Source: Clostridiales bacterium UBA4362 (lineage in GTDB: Bacteria; Bacillota; Clostridia; TANB77; CAG-508). From it: a stretch of 17,085 nucleotides of DNA. Under the pieces are notes generated by a model that had not been told where the DNA came from, ran no database searches, and worked only from the letters and a program-made list of their open reading frames with translations. Of the stretch, positions 6,953 through 13,775 are shown one piece after another (position 1 is the first letter of the stretch; every line of letters begins with the position of its first letter). The DNA lies in contig DGSM01000035.1 in assembly GCA_002393975.1 (NCBI GenBank), positions 1 through 17,085 of the forward strand. The letters run 5' to 3'. The position numbers were made by a program, and so were the translations under genes.

Positions 6953-8041
6953 ATGAAAGAAAATCCAGAAATTAAAGAAAGTACAGAAATAGTAGATGAA
7001 ACTATATTGATGAAATATGAACATCAAGTTAGAATACTTGATGATGTTTTAAAAAAATACAAAATCTCTCCTTTTGGTGGAAAGCCTACAGTTGTAAAAG
7101 AAATAGTAAAGGGAGAAAAAGACTTAATGGATTGCTTATATAGTATTGGAGGGCATATAACTTCAACAAAAACTATTAAAGATAATCAAGAATCAAATGA
7201 ATATATAGAAGGTGATGAGACATATAAATATGAATATGTAGGAGAAGGAAGTGATACATCGCCTTATCATAAAGGTGATATAATAGAGATTAATGCTAAT
7301 ATTAAGTGTTATTATCAGGATAATTTTAGGTTTGAATTAACAATAACAAAAACTGAGAAAAATAGTTCACAAGAAAACACGCTTGCAGAAGAATATGTAA
7401 TTTTAGATGATAAGATAGATTTGATTAGTATGTCAAATAAAATATTGACAAAAGATGATAAATCTAAAGGAAAAAATGCATCACACATATACGAAGTGGA
7501 ATTTTCACCAAAAGGTAGTAATAGAGAAAGATCTAGAATAGAAGAGAATTTTATTAAGAGTATGTTTACTAATACAGATTATAAAAATATAGCCCCAGTT
7601 GATAAAGATAATTCAGCTTTTTCAAAATTTTTAAAAGGACCTACTTATGTGAATTTTCATAATAGGGGAAATGGTCCAAAGACTGGAGCTACTTATAGAT
7701 CAAAATGCTTTAGTGATATTGAAGGAGTGTCGACTTGTGAGTTTGAGAAAATAAAGTCATATAATGATGGATCATTTATGTATGTATATGAATTTTGGTT
7801 TGATAATAAGGGGGTGGTATTTAGTTTGTATGACAATAATAAAGAACATAACAATAATAGGGAATGCTCAGTTGAAATAAAAGCAGATGAAGATATTACA
7901 ATACCTTTAGAAATTCGTGCAAAATTAAAAGATAAAGTTGAAAAAGCCAAGAAATGGAATTGTAAATTGGCTATGTCATCTAACATTTCAAGTTTGTTTT
8001 ATGAGAATATTATTGAACAGGTTAGTCTAAATCTAGATTAA
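6953..8041 (+). CDS. Unrecognised protein, second of a possible paralogous pair
   Basis: I do not recognise a family. The 362 residues are acidic and lysine-rich, with no signal peptide or membrane segment. ATG 6953 follows the ribosome site AAAGGTGG (6936-6943) with a 9-nt gap; the in-frame GTG at 6941 lies inside that site and is rejected. The middle has an Asn/Gly-rich loop region (around 235-260 FHNRGNGPKTGATYRSK). The C-terminus (YEFWFDNKGVVFSLYDNN..., IPLEIRAKLKDKVEKAKKW) can be aligned with the end of the preceding protein, including the IP-x-x-I-x-x-K helix. The N-terminal halves are not obviously alike. The stop is followed directly by the promoter of the next gene, so this gene closes its operon. 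A structural or binding role is possible; none is shown. Confidence 0.75.
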   Translation: MKENPEIKESTEIVDETILMKYEHQVRILDDVLKKYKISPFGGKPTVVKEIVKGEKDLMDCLYSIGGHITSTKTIKDNQESNEYIEGDETYKYEYVGEGSDTSPYHKGDIIEINANIKCYYQDNFRFELTITKTEKNSSQENTLAEEYVILDDKIDLISMSNKILTKDDKSKGKNASHIYEVEFSPKGSNRERSRIEENFIKSMFTNTDYKNIAPVDKDNSAFSKFLKGPTYVNFHNRGNGPKTGATYRSKCFSDIEGVSTCEFEKIKSYNDGSFMYVYEFWFDNKGVVFSLYDNNKEHNNNRECSVEIKADEDITIPLEIRAKLKDKVEKAKKWNCKLAMSSNISSLFYENIIEQVSLNLD

Positions 8042-8045
8042 AATA

Positions 8046-8074
8046 TTGATTAACATTAATAAATATGATAGAAT
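8046..8074 (+). promoter_or_regulatory. SigA-type promoter of the HerA-like ATPase gene
   Basis: TTGATT (8046-8051), a 17-nt spacer, and TAGAAT (8069-8074) preceded by TGA (extended -10). The start codon is 23 nt after the -10, with an AAAGGAGGAG ribosome site (8081-8090). This separates the ATPase from the upstream unknown genes. Confidence 0.7.
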
Positions 8075-8097
8075 GCTGGTAAAAGGAGGAGATATAA

Positions 8098-9663
8098 ATG
8101 TATATAGATAATAAAATTCTTATTGGAAAAAATAAAGAAAAAGAATTATTTATAGTTCCTAATAAAGCCAATAGACATGGATTAATTACAGGAGCCTCAG
8201 GAAGTGGAAAAACAATAACACTTAAAGTTATGGCAGAAAGCTTTTCAAGTATGGGAGTACCAGTATTTCTAGCAGATATAAAAGGAGATTTAGCAGGTAC
8301 ATGTATGCCTGGAGAAGAAAATGAAAAAATAAAAGAAAGACTTGAGAATATAGGAATTCAAGATTTTGGGTATAAGGGTTTTCCAACAGTATTTTGGGAT
8401 GTATTTGCAAAATCAGGTCATCCAATAAGAACAACTCTACAAAGTGTAGGGCCAACAATTTTATCAAGAATGTTAGGTTTAAATGAAACACAAGAGGGAG
8501 TGCTTGCAATTGTATTTAAAATAGCAAGAGAAAATGGATATGAACTTATAGATTTAAAAGATTTAAGACTATTACTTCAATATGTTGCAGAAAACAGTAA
8601 AGAATACACAATAAGTTATGGAAATATTGCATCACAGAGTGTAGGAACAATTCAAAGAAGCTTAGTTATGCTTGAAGAACAAGGTGGAAACTATTTCTTT
8701 GGAGAGCCTGCAATAGATATAAATGACTTAATAAAAGTAAATAGTAATGGATTAGGAAATATAAATATTTTACATAGTGTAGAACTTTATAAACAACCAA
8801 CATTATATGCATGTTTCTTATTATGGTTATTAAATACTTTAAATGCTAATATGCCAGAAGTAGGAGACTTAGATAAACCTAAATTAGTATTTTTCTTTGA
8901 TGAAGCACATTTATTATTTGATGAATTACCACAATATATGTTAACACAAGTTATACAAATTGTTAAACTTATTCGATCAAAAGGAATTGGATTATATTTT
9001 ATATCTCAATCTCCAAAAGATATTCCAGATGATATTTTGGCACAACTAGGAAATAAAGTTCAACATACATTAAGAGCATATACTCCAGCAGAACAAAAAG
9101 TAATAAAGGCGGTTGCTGATTCATTTAGAGCAAATCCGGAATTTGATACAGAAGAAGCAATAATGACATTAGGAACAGGGGAAGCGTTAATTTCTTTTGT
9201 GAATGAAAATGGTGAGCCTAACATTGTAGAAAAAGCGACAATACTTCCACCTCAAAGTATGATGGGTGCAATTGATGATTCAATTAGACTAATGGTAATA
9301 GCCAAAAGTGAGTTTAATGGTAAGTATGATACTGTTGTAGATAGAGTTTCTGCATTTGAAGTATTAAGTGAAGAAATGGAAGAAAAAAGACAAGCTGAAG
9401 AACAGGCTATAAAAGAAAAAGAAGAACAAAAGATGCGTGAAGCAGAAGAAAAAGAAAGATTAAAAGCAGAAAAGGAAGCTGAAAGAGAAGCAGAAAAGCA
9501 AAGAAAAGAAGAAGAAAGACTTGCAAAAGAAGCGGAAAAAGCAAGAAAAAATTCATGGCAATTTAAAGTTGGAAAACAAGTAGAAAGAACAACAAATGCA
9601 GCATTAAATTCTGCAGGAAGAAAAGTTGCAAATGAAATATTGAAATCACTATTCAAAAGATAA
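8098..9663 (+). CDS. HerA/FtsK-fold ATPase of the YjgR (DUF853) type
   Basis: Predicted P-loop ATPase of the HerA-like superfamily, members of which pump or unwind DNA as hexamers. The exact role of the YjgR/DUF853 branch is not known. Of 521 residues, Walker A is GASGSGKT (32-39) and Walker B LVFFFDEAH (263-271). A DIKGDLAG block (60-67) and TILSRMLGLNETQEGVL (120-136) are typical of this branch, as is the ISQSPKDIPDDILAQLGNKVQH segment after Walker B. The C-terminal part (about 415-485) is an almost uninterrupted Glu/Lys/Arg/Ala helix, probably a coiled coil, before a short basic tail. The start is certain from the ribosome site. No NurA nuclease, Sir2 or DUF4297 partner gene is adjacent, so I do not call it a repair or defence operon. 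Confidence 0.88.
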   Translation: MYIDNKILIGKNKEKELFIVPNKANRHGLITGASGSGKTITLKVMAESFSSMGVPVFLADIKGDLAGTCMPGEENEKIKERLENIGIQDFGYKGFPTVFWDVFAKSGHPIRTTLQSVGPTILSRMLGLNETQEGVLAIVFKIARENGYELIDLKDLRLLLQYVAENSKEYTISYGNIASQSVGTIQRSLVMLEEQGGNYFFGEPAIDINDLIKVNSNGLGNINILHSVELYKQPTLYACFLLWLLNTLNANMPEVGDLDKPKLVFFFDEAHLLFDELPQYMLTQVIQIVKLIRSKGIGLYFISQSPKDIPDDILAQLGNKVQHTLRAYTPAEQKVIKAVADSFRANPEFDTEEAIMTLGTGEALISFVNENGEPNIVEKATILPPQSMMGAIDDSIRLMVIAKSEFNGKYDTVVDRVSAFEVLSEEMEEKRQAEEQAIKEKEEQKMREAEEKERLKAEKEAEREAEKQRKEEERLAKEAEKARKNSWQFKVGKQVERTTNAALNSAGRKVANEILKSLFKR

Positions 9664-9671
9664 TTTTCATT

Positions 9672-9746
9672 TGGGGACGGTCCTTTTTTGAAAAAATTTA
9701 CAAAAAATGGAATTTTTTTCAAATGGGGACGGTCCTTTTTTGAAAA
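9672..9746. repeat. Two perfect 23-nt direct repeats with core GGGGACGGTCC
   Basis: Identical copies at 9672-9694 and 9724-9746, each with core TGGGGACGGTCC followed by TTTTTTG and a short A run. The period is 52 nt. The DNA between them contains an imperfect inverted repeat (TTTGAAAAAATT with AATTTTTTTCAAA). The core has dyad symmetry (GGAC-G-GTCC). It resembles the GGGGACGG-type dispersed REP repeats of Firmicutes that I recall. The T tracts may also help end the ATPase transcript, since the first copy starts 8 nt after its stop codon. Confidence 0.8.
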
Positions 9747-9773
9747 TAATTGCTGGATTAAAATGTATAAAAA

Positions 9774-9782
9774 TGATATAAT
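9774..9782 (+). promoter_or_regulatory. Extended -10 promoter of copZ
   Basis: TGATATAAT (9774-9782) is a consensus -10 with the TGn extension, 49 nt before the copZ start. The -35 region is poor (TTGCTG at 9750-9755 is 21 nt away), which is typical of promoters that need an activator or rely on the extended -10. I see no clear CsoR or CopY operator. Confidence 0.5.
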
Positions 9783-9831
9783 AACCATAAAAGGTATAGA
9801 AAAGGTTACTATGAAAGAAAGGAATTTAATT

Positions 9832-10038
9832 ATGAAAGAAATTAGTTTAAGTATAAAAGGTATGATGTGCACTGGTTGTGAAAACAGAGTTAAAAATGCT
9901 TTAGAAAATATTGAAGGAATAGAAAAAGTTTCAGCAGATCATGTTTCAGGAAATGTAAATATAGTTTGTGATGATACAGTTGATAAAAAAGCTATTGAAA
10001 GTGCTATAGAAGAATTAGGATTTGAAATAGTTAAATAG
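9832..10038 (+). CDS. copZ: Heavy-metal-associated domain protein, copper chaperone CopZ
   Basis: A 68-residue single HMA domain (ferredoxin-like beta-alpha-beta-beta-alpha-beta) that carries Cu(I) in the cytoplasm to the exporting ATPase. The binding motif is GMMCTGCEN, with Cys12 and Cys15 in an MxCxxC setting, and the C-terminal IEELGFEIVK is typical. ATG 9832 is chosen because GAAAGGAA (9816-9823) lies 8 nt upstream and family members start exactly here. The in-frame extension to TTG 9688 would run through the GGGGACGGTCC repeat and is rejected; ATG 9811 is possible but less likely. The gene lies upstream of the Cu(I) ATPase gene, the usual copper-homeostasis pairing, although 200 bp of palindromic DNA separates the two. 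Confidence 0.9.
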   Translation: MKEISLSIKGMMCTGCENRVKNALENIEGIEKVSADHVSGNVNIVCDDTVDKKAIESAIEELGFEIVK

Positions 10039-10057
10039 AAATGTATTATTGCTAACC

Positions 10058-10217
10058 ACAGTTAGATAATATATATTAATTCATTTCTTCCGTTCTCCAA
10101 GTTGGCTCGAAACTGTACCAAAATAGAGTTTGTTAACCATAATCAGTAAGAAGAATGAATGAATACCTACTACAAGGGTCGAACTCATCAATTCATTAAT
10201 ATATATTATCTAACTGT
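10058..10217. repeat. 160-bp palindromic element with perfect 23-bp terminal inverted repeats
   Basis: The left arm 10058-10080 and right arm 10195-10217 are exact reverse complements (ACAGTTAGATAAT... and ...ATTATCTAACTGT), with weaker pairing just outside (GCT/AGC). The roughly 114-bp centre is slightly GC-richer and has no ORF. No target duplication is visible. The ends contain GTTAGATAAT, faintly like the family-1 ends GTTACTAGATAAT, but membership cannot be claimed. It sits between copZ and copA; in a joint transcript it would form a long hairpin. Confidence 0.8.
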
Positions 10218-10256
10218 TATCAGCGAAAAGATTTTTAGAAAGAAATGATGATAATT

Positions 10257-12470
10257 ATGAAAAAGATTGTTTTATCTATTGATGGTATGACATGTAGTGC
10301 ATGTTCAAGTGGTTTAGAAAAATATTTAAATAAGCAAGATGGAATAGAAAATGCCGTTGTCAACTTAGTAATGGCAAATGCTACAATAAAGTATGATGAA
10401 AAGAAATTGAATATAGTTCAAATAGAAGAGTTTGTTAAAAAAGCTGGGTTTAAAAGCTTAGGAGAATTTAAACAAATAGATTTAAATAAAAAAACTAAAA
10501 CAGAAAAAATAGTGTTTTCTTTTTTTACATTTTTAGCAATTGTTTTAATGTATATATCTATGGAAAATATGGTTAAATTACCACAAATTCCTTTGTTTGA
10601 TATGCATAAAAATACTATAAATTATATGTGTGCAATGGTTGTGATTGCAATTTCTTTTTTGATTTATGGTTTTGATATTTTAAAAAATGGATATAAAAAT
10701 TTAATTCATAAAACACCTAATATGGATACATTAGTTGGAATAGGAGTATTAACAAGCTTTTTATATAGTTTATATAATATGTATTTAGTACTAAATGGTA
10801 ACCATGAAAAACTAATGCATTTATATTTTGAATCTACTGCAATAGTAATATATTTTATAAAACTTGGAAGATTTATTGATGGATTAAGTAAAGATAAAAC
10901 TAAAGAAGCAATAAGTAAATTAGTCACAATTACACCAGACAAAGCTACAATAAAAAGAAATGGAATAGAAACTACTGTTACATTAGATGAAATAAATAAA
11001 GGTGATACTGTAATATGTAAGCCAGGAGAAAAAATAGCAGTAGATGGTATTATATTAGATGGAAAAGCCCATGTAGATGAATCTTTTATTACAGGAGAAA
11101 GTAAACCTAAACTAAAAGAAAAAGATGATAGAGTAATTGCTGGAAGTATTAATTTTGATGGATATCTAGAATATAAGGCAGAAAAAATAGGAAAAGAATC
11201 AACTGTATCAGAAATTGTTAAACTCGTTGTTGAAGCAAGTAATACAAAAGCTCCAATTGCAAAAATTGCAGATAAAGTTTCGGGAATTTTTGTTCCAATA
11301 GTAATTTTAATTGCAATAATAGCTTTTTTAGGTTATTTAATAAGTGGCCAAAATCTAGAAAATGCAATTACAACATTTGTAACTATATTAGTTGTAGCGT
11401 GTCCATGCAGTTTAGGCTTAGCAACTCCACTTGCAATTGTTGTATGCGAAGGAATATGTGCAACAAATGGAATTCTAGTTAAAAAAAGTGAAATACTTGA
11501 AAACGCTAGAAAAATAGATACTGTTATATTTGACAAAACAGGAACTTTAACATATGGAAAATTAAAAATATCTGAGATAATTAATTATAGTAATATTGAA
11601 AATAATAAATTATTACAATTAGCAGGAAGTGTAGAGAGAAAGTCTACACATCCAATATCAAAAGCATTTATAGATTATGCTAAAGAAAATAATATATCGT
11701 TATTAAATATTGATAGTTTTGAAAATATATCTGGAATGGGAATTGTAGCTTATATTAATAATGAAAAAATAATAATAGGAAATAATAAAATATTAGAAAA
11801 ATATAATATCCAAAATGAACATTATGTGGATGAGCAAAGACTAGCTGAAAATGGGAATAGCATTGTTTATATAGCAAATGAAAAAATAGTTTTAGGATTA
11901 ATTGGAGTAAATGACATTATAAGAAAAGAAGCGAAAAATCTAATAGAAAAATTGAATAAACTAAATATAGAAAGTATAATGCTAACAGGAGATAATAGTA
12001 AAACTGCTGAAAACACTGCTAAAAAAATCGGAATAAACAAAATAATATCAGAAGTTTTACCAAAAGACAAGGCAAATACAATTAAAGAATTAAAAAAAGA
12101 AAATAGATTTGTTATGATGTGTGGGGATGGAATAAATGATAGTATAGCACTTGCATGTTCTGATATAGGTGTAAGTGTAAATGATGGAACAGATATAGCA
12201 ATGGATTCGGCAGATGTTATTTTAACTAAAAATGATTTAAATTGTATACTTGATTTAATAAATATAAGCAAAAAAACAGTAAGAATTATTAAGCAAAATT
12301 TATTTTGGGCATTTTTCTATAATTGCTTGATGATACCAATTGCAGTTGGTGTATTAAAACCAATAGGGATATCTATAAATCCAATGATTGCAAGTATTAG
12401 TATGGTGCTAAGTAGTGTAACAGTAGTATTAAATGCTTTGAGATTAAGAAGAATAAAAAATTCAAAATAA
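10257..12470 (+). CDS. copA: Cu(I)-exporting P1B-type ATPase CopA
   Basis: Membrane pump that exports Cu(I) using ATP. The 737 residues start with one HMA domain (GMTCSAC, Cys13 and Cys16), followed by the transmembrane helices. Seen in order: TGES (279-282) of the actuator domain, the ion-binding CPC (382-384), DKTGTLT with phosphorylated Asp426, the HP motif His465 in STHPIS, and GDGIND (623-628). After these come FWAFFYN and MVLSS in the last two helices, the Cu(I)-specific signature. GDGIND is followed by SIAL rather than the usual APAL. The start is uncertain: ATGs at 10245, 10248 and 10257 are in frame, and none has a strong ribosome site (AGAAAG at 10237-10242). 10257 begins at the HMA domain as in relatives. 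No CsoR or CopY regulator gene is in the window. Confidence 0.93.
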   Translation: MKKIVLSIDGMTCSACSSGLEKYLNKQDGIENAVVNLVMANATIKYDEKKLNIVQIEEFVKKAGFKSLGEFKQIDLNKKTKTEKIVFSFFTFLAIVLMYISMENMVKLPQIPLFDMHKNTINYMCAMVVIAISFLIYGFDILKNGYKNLIHKTPNMDTLVGIGVLTSFLYSLYNMYLVLNGNHEKLMHLYFESTAIVIYFIKLGRFIDGLSKDKTKEAISKLVTITPDKATIKRNGIETTVTLDEINKGDTVICKPGEKIAVDGIILDGKAHVDESFITGESKPKLKEKDDRVIAGSINFDGYLEYKAEKIGKESTVSEIVKLVVEASNTKAPIAKIADKVSGIFVPIVILIAIIAFLGYLISGQNLENAITTFVTILVVACPCSLGLATPLAIVVCEGICATNGILVKKSEILENARKIDTVIFDKTGTLTYGKLKISEIINYSNIENNKLLQLAGSVERKSTHPISKAFIDYAKENNISLLNIDSFENISGMGIVAYINNEKIIIGNNKILEKYNIQNEHYVDEQRLAENGNSIVYIANEKIVLGLIGVNDIIRKEAKNLIEKLNKLNIESIMLTGDNSKTAENTAKKIGINKIISEVLPKDKANTIKELKKENRFVMMCGDGINDSIALACSDIGVSVNDGTDIAMDSADVILTKNDLNCILDLINISKKTVRIIKQNLFWAFFYNCLMIPIAVGVLKPIGISINPMIASISMVLSSVTVVLNALRLRRIKNSK

Positions 12471-12489
12471 GTATGCATATTAACCAGAT

Positions 12490-12558
12490 GTTACTAAATA
12501 ATGGTTTATATATCACTATTTCTTATATAGCATTCCACGTAAACTATTATCTAGTAAC
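12490..12558. mobile_element. 69-bp MITE-like element (family 1, short form) with 8-bp target duplication
   Basis: The ends GTTACTAAATAATGGTTTA (12490-12508) and TAAACTATTATCTAGTAAC (12540-12558) are inverted repeats matching at 17 of 19 positions. They are flanked on both sides by the exact 8-mer AACCAGAT (12482-12489 and 12559-12566), which is strong evidence of transposition. The middle (CACTATTTCTTATATAG) matches the right-hand inner part of the 263-bp element at 4259 (AACTATTTCTTATATAT). This copy therefore looks like an internally deleted form, or the long form carries an extra nested palindrome. Confidence 0.85.
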
Positions 12559-12586
12559 AACCAGATTGACGATTTATAAGAATTAA

Positions 12587-12615
12587 TTGAAATTATGATA
12601 AAATTATGATAAAAT
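12587..12615 (+). promoter_or_regulatory. Promoter and likely operator of the toxin-antitoxin operon
   Basis: TTGAAA (12587-12592), a 17-nt spacer, and TAAAAT (12610-12615) preceded by TGA (extended -10). The promoter is covered by a tandem direct repeat AATTATGATAAA (12591-12602 and 12603-12614). Repeated sites over the promoter are what autoregulated toxin-antitoxin operons use for binding of the antitoxin or complex; that role is inferred. Confidence 0.6.
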
Positions 12616-12647
12616 AGCAATAATCAAAATCAAGGAGAGTGAAAATT

Positions 12648-12959
12648 ATGATTAATATTAGACCTGTGTCAGATTTGAGAAATAAATATCCAGAGATAGA
12701 GGATTTGGTTTTAAAAGAGGATGAAGCAGTTTATTTAACGAAAAATGGATATGGATCAATGGTAGTGTTAAGTTTAGAAAAATATGCAGAAATGTTAAAG
12801 AATTTAGATCAGACTAAAGATCTAGAAGTTAAATTCGGAACAGGAGATATAGATAAAGCATTAGAAGAAGCAGAAATAGAAGCTAAAAATCCAAATACTA
12901 ATTATTATACACATGAAGAAATGAAACAAATGGCAAGGAGGATAATTGATGGCAAATAA
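12648..12959 (+). CDS. Phd/YefM-family antitoxin
   Basis: Type II antitoxin, predicted to bind the operon promoter through its N-terminal domain and to neutralise the toxin through its C-terminal tail. Of 103 residues, the N-terminus IRPVSDLRNKYPEIEDLV, then EAVYLTKNGYGSMVVLSLEKYAEM (about 26-49), is the classic Phd/YefM core. The tail (about 60-103) is acidic, then basic. ATG 12648 lies 10 nt after AAGGAG (12632-12637); GTG 12639 is too close to that site. The 3' end contains the toxin's ribosome site (AAGGAGG, 12935-12941) and overlaps the toxin gene by 11 nt, so the two are translationally coupled. Confidence 0.9.
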   Translation: MINIRPVSDLRNKYPEIEDLVLKEDEAVYLTKNGYGSMVVLSLEKYAEMLKNLDQTKDLEVKFGTGDIDKALEEAEIEAKNPNTNYYTHEEMKQMARRIIDGK

Positions 12960-13263
12960 AAAATACGAAATAAGATATCTCCCTACATTTATTTCACAAT
13001 TTAATAATATTTTATACTACATTACATATGAATTAAAAAATAAAATAGCAGCAGATGATTTCTATACTGAAGTTGTAAAACAAATAGAAATAAGAAGCTA
13101 TGCTCCAAAATCATATGAAGTTTTTAAAACTATTTCAAAAGAAAAAATTAAATATTATAAAATCAATGTAAAAAAATATTCAATATTTTATGTTGTAAAA
13201 GATAATATAATGGAGATAAGAAGAATATATTATAGCCAACGAAATTTTGAAAAATTAATATAA
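12949..13263 (+). CDS. RelE/ParE-family toxin
   Basis: Second gene of the toxin-antitoxin pair. RelE-type members cleave mRNA at the ribosome and ParE-type members poison gyrase; the sequence alone does not settle which. The 104 residues show the superfamily layout: an N-terminal helical hairpin (FISQFNNILYYITYELKN, then AADDFYTEVVKQIE), followed by a beta-sheet core ending KYSIFYVVKDNIMEIRRIYYSQRNFEKLI. The last segment (RRIYYSQRN) matches the typical C-terminal block. ATG 12949 follows AAGGAGG with a 7-nt gap; the in-frame TTG at 12946 is less likely. It is full length and appears intact. Confidence 0.88.
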   Translation: MANKKYEIRYLPTFISQFNNILYYITYELKNKIAADDFYTEVVKQIEIRSYAPKSYEVFKTISKEKIKYYKINVKKYSIFYVVKDNIMEIRRIYYSQRNFEKLI

Positions 13264-13315
13264 AATAATAGAAAATAACAGAACATAATAGAAAAGAATA
13301 TGGAGGAAAAATTAT

Positions 13316-13738
13316 ATGAAAAAATACAATATATTATACTATACATCAACAATTATGAGTATGTTAGTTGGATTATGGCACTTTTTTGTTCCAATTATGT
13401 TTCAATGGTATAGCTATCTACCAATGCAATATAGAAACTTGATTGTTGGAATAGATTACACTAATTATTGTTTCTCATTATTATTATTTGGAAGTAGTTT
13501 ACTTTCAATTATATGGGGAAAAAGAGCTTTAGGTGAAAACAAAGAAGCTAAAGAATTGTACTTTTTCTTAACCATTGTTTGGATATTTAGAGCATGTTTG
13601 GCAACTTTTATAGAACCTTGGCCACTTGAACCTGTTGCGTGGGCGGCAATATTACAATTGGTATTATCTGACTTATTAGCAATAACTATGGTAGTTGTAA
13701 GTATTAGATTATATAAAATGAATAGAATGAAAAAATAA
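13316..13738 (+). CDS. Small four-helix membrane protein, family not recognised
   Basis: 140 residues with four predicted membrane helices at about 10-30, 44-68, 82-100 and 107-132, and short loops rich in aromatic residues and proline (WHFFVPIMFQWYSYLP, EPWPLEPVAW). There is no signal peptide and no enzymatic motif that I know. The start ATG 13316 has GGAGG (13302-13306) 9 nt upstream. It follows the toxin gene by 52 nt with no terminator in between, so some readthrough from that operon is likely. The next gene is the same length and also has four helices; the two probably form one transcription unit (37 nt apart). They could be subunits of a hetero-oligomeric membrane complex, but this is inferred from position only. 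Confidence 0.75.
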   Translation: MKKYNILYYTSTIMSMLVGLWHFFVPIMFQWYSYLPMQYRNLIVGIDYTNYCFSLLLFGSSLLSIIWGKRALGENKEAKELYFFLTIVWIFRACLATFIEPWPLEPVAWAAILQLVLSDLLAITMVVVSIRLYKMNRMKK

Positions 13739-13775
13739 TTATAATAGTAATTAATTTTAATAAAGGAGACATTTT

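Noticed and set aside
8228..8509. Minus-strand openings such as 8228-8509, 9252-9872, 11867-12271 and 15957-16274
   Set aside because: All lie antisense to well-supported genes, lack ribosome sites and have compositions (Leu, Phe, Ser, Ile) expected from the reverse of Lys/Glu-rich codons.
8098..9663. HerA-type anti-phage or NurA-HerA repair operon
   Set aside because: No NurA, Sir2, DUF4297 or other effector is adjacent, the protein belongs to the YjgR-like branch, and its own promoter separates it from the upstream unknown genes.
9688..9831. 48-residue extension of CopZ from TTG 9688
   Set aside because: It runs through the GGGGACGGTCC repeat and the promoter, has no ribosome site, and family members begin at the HMA domain.
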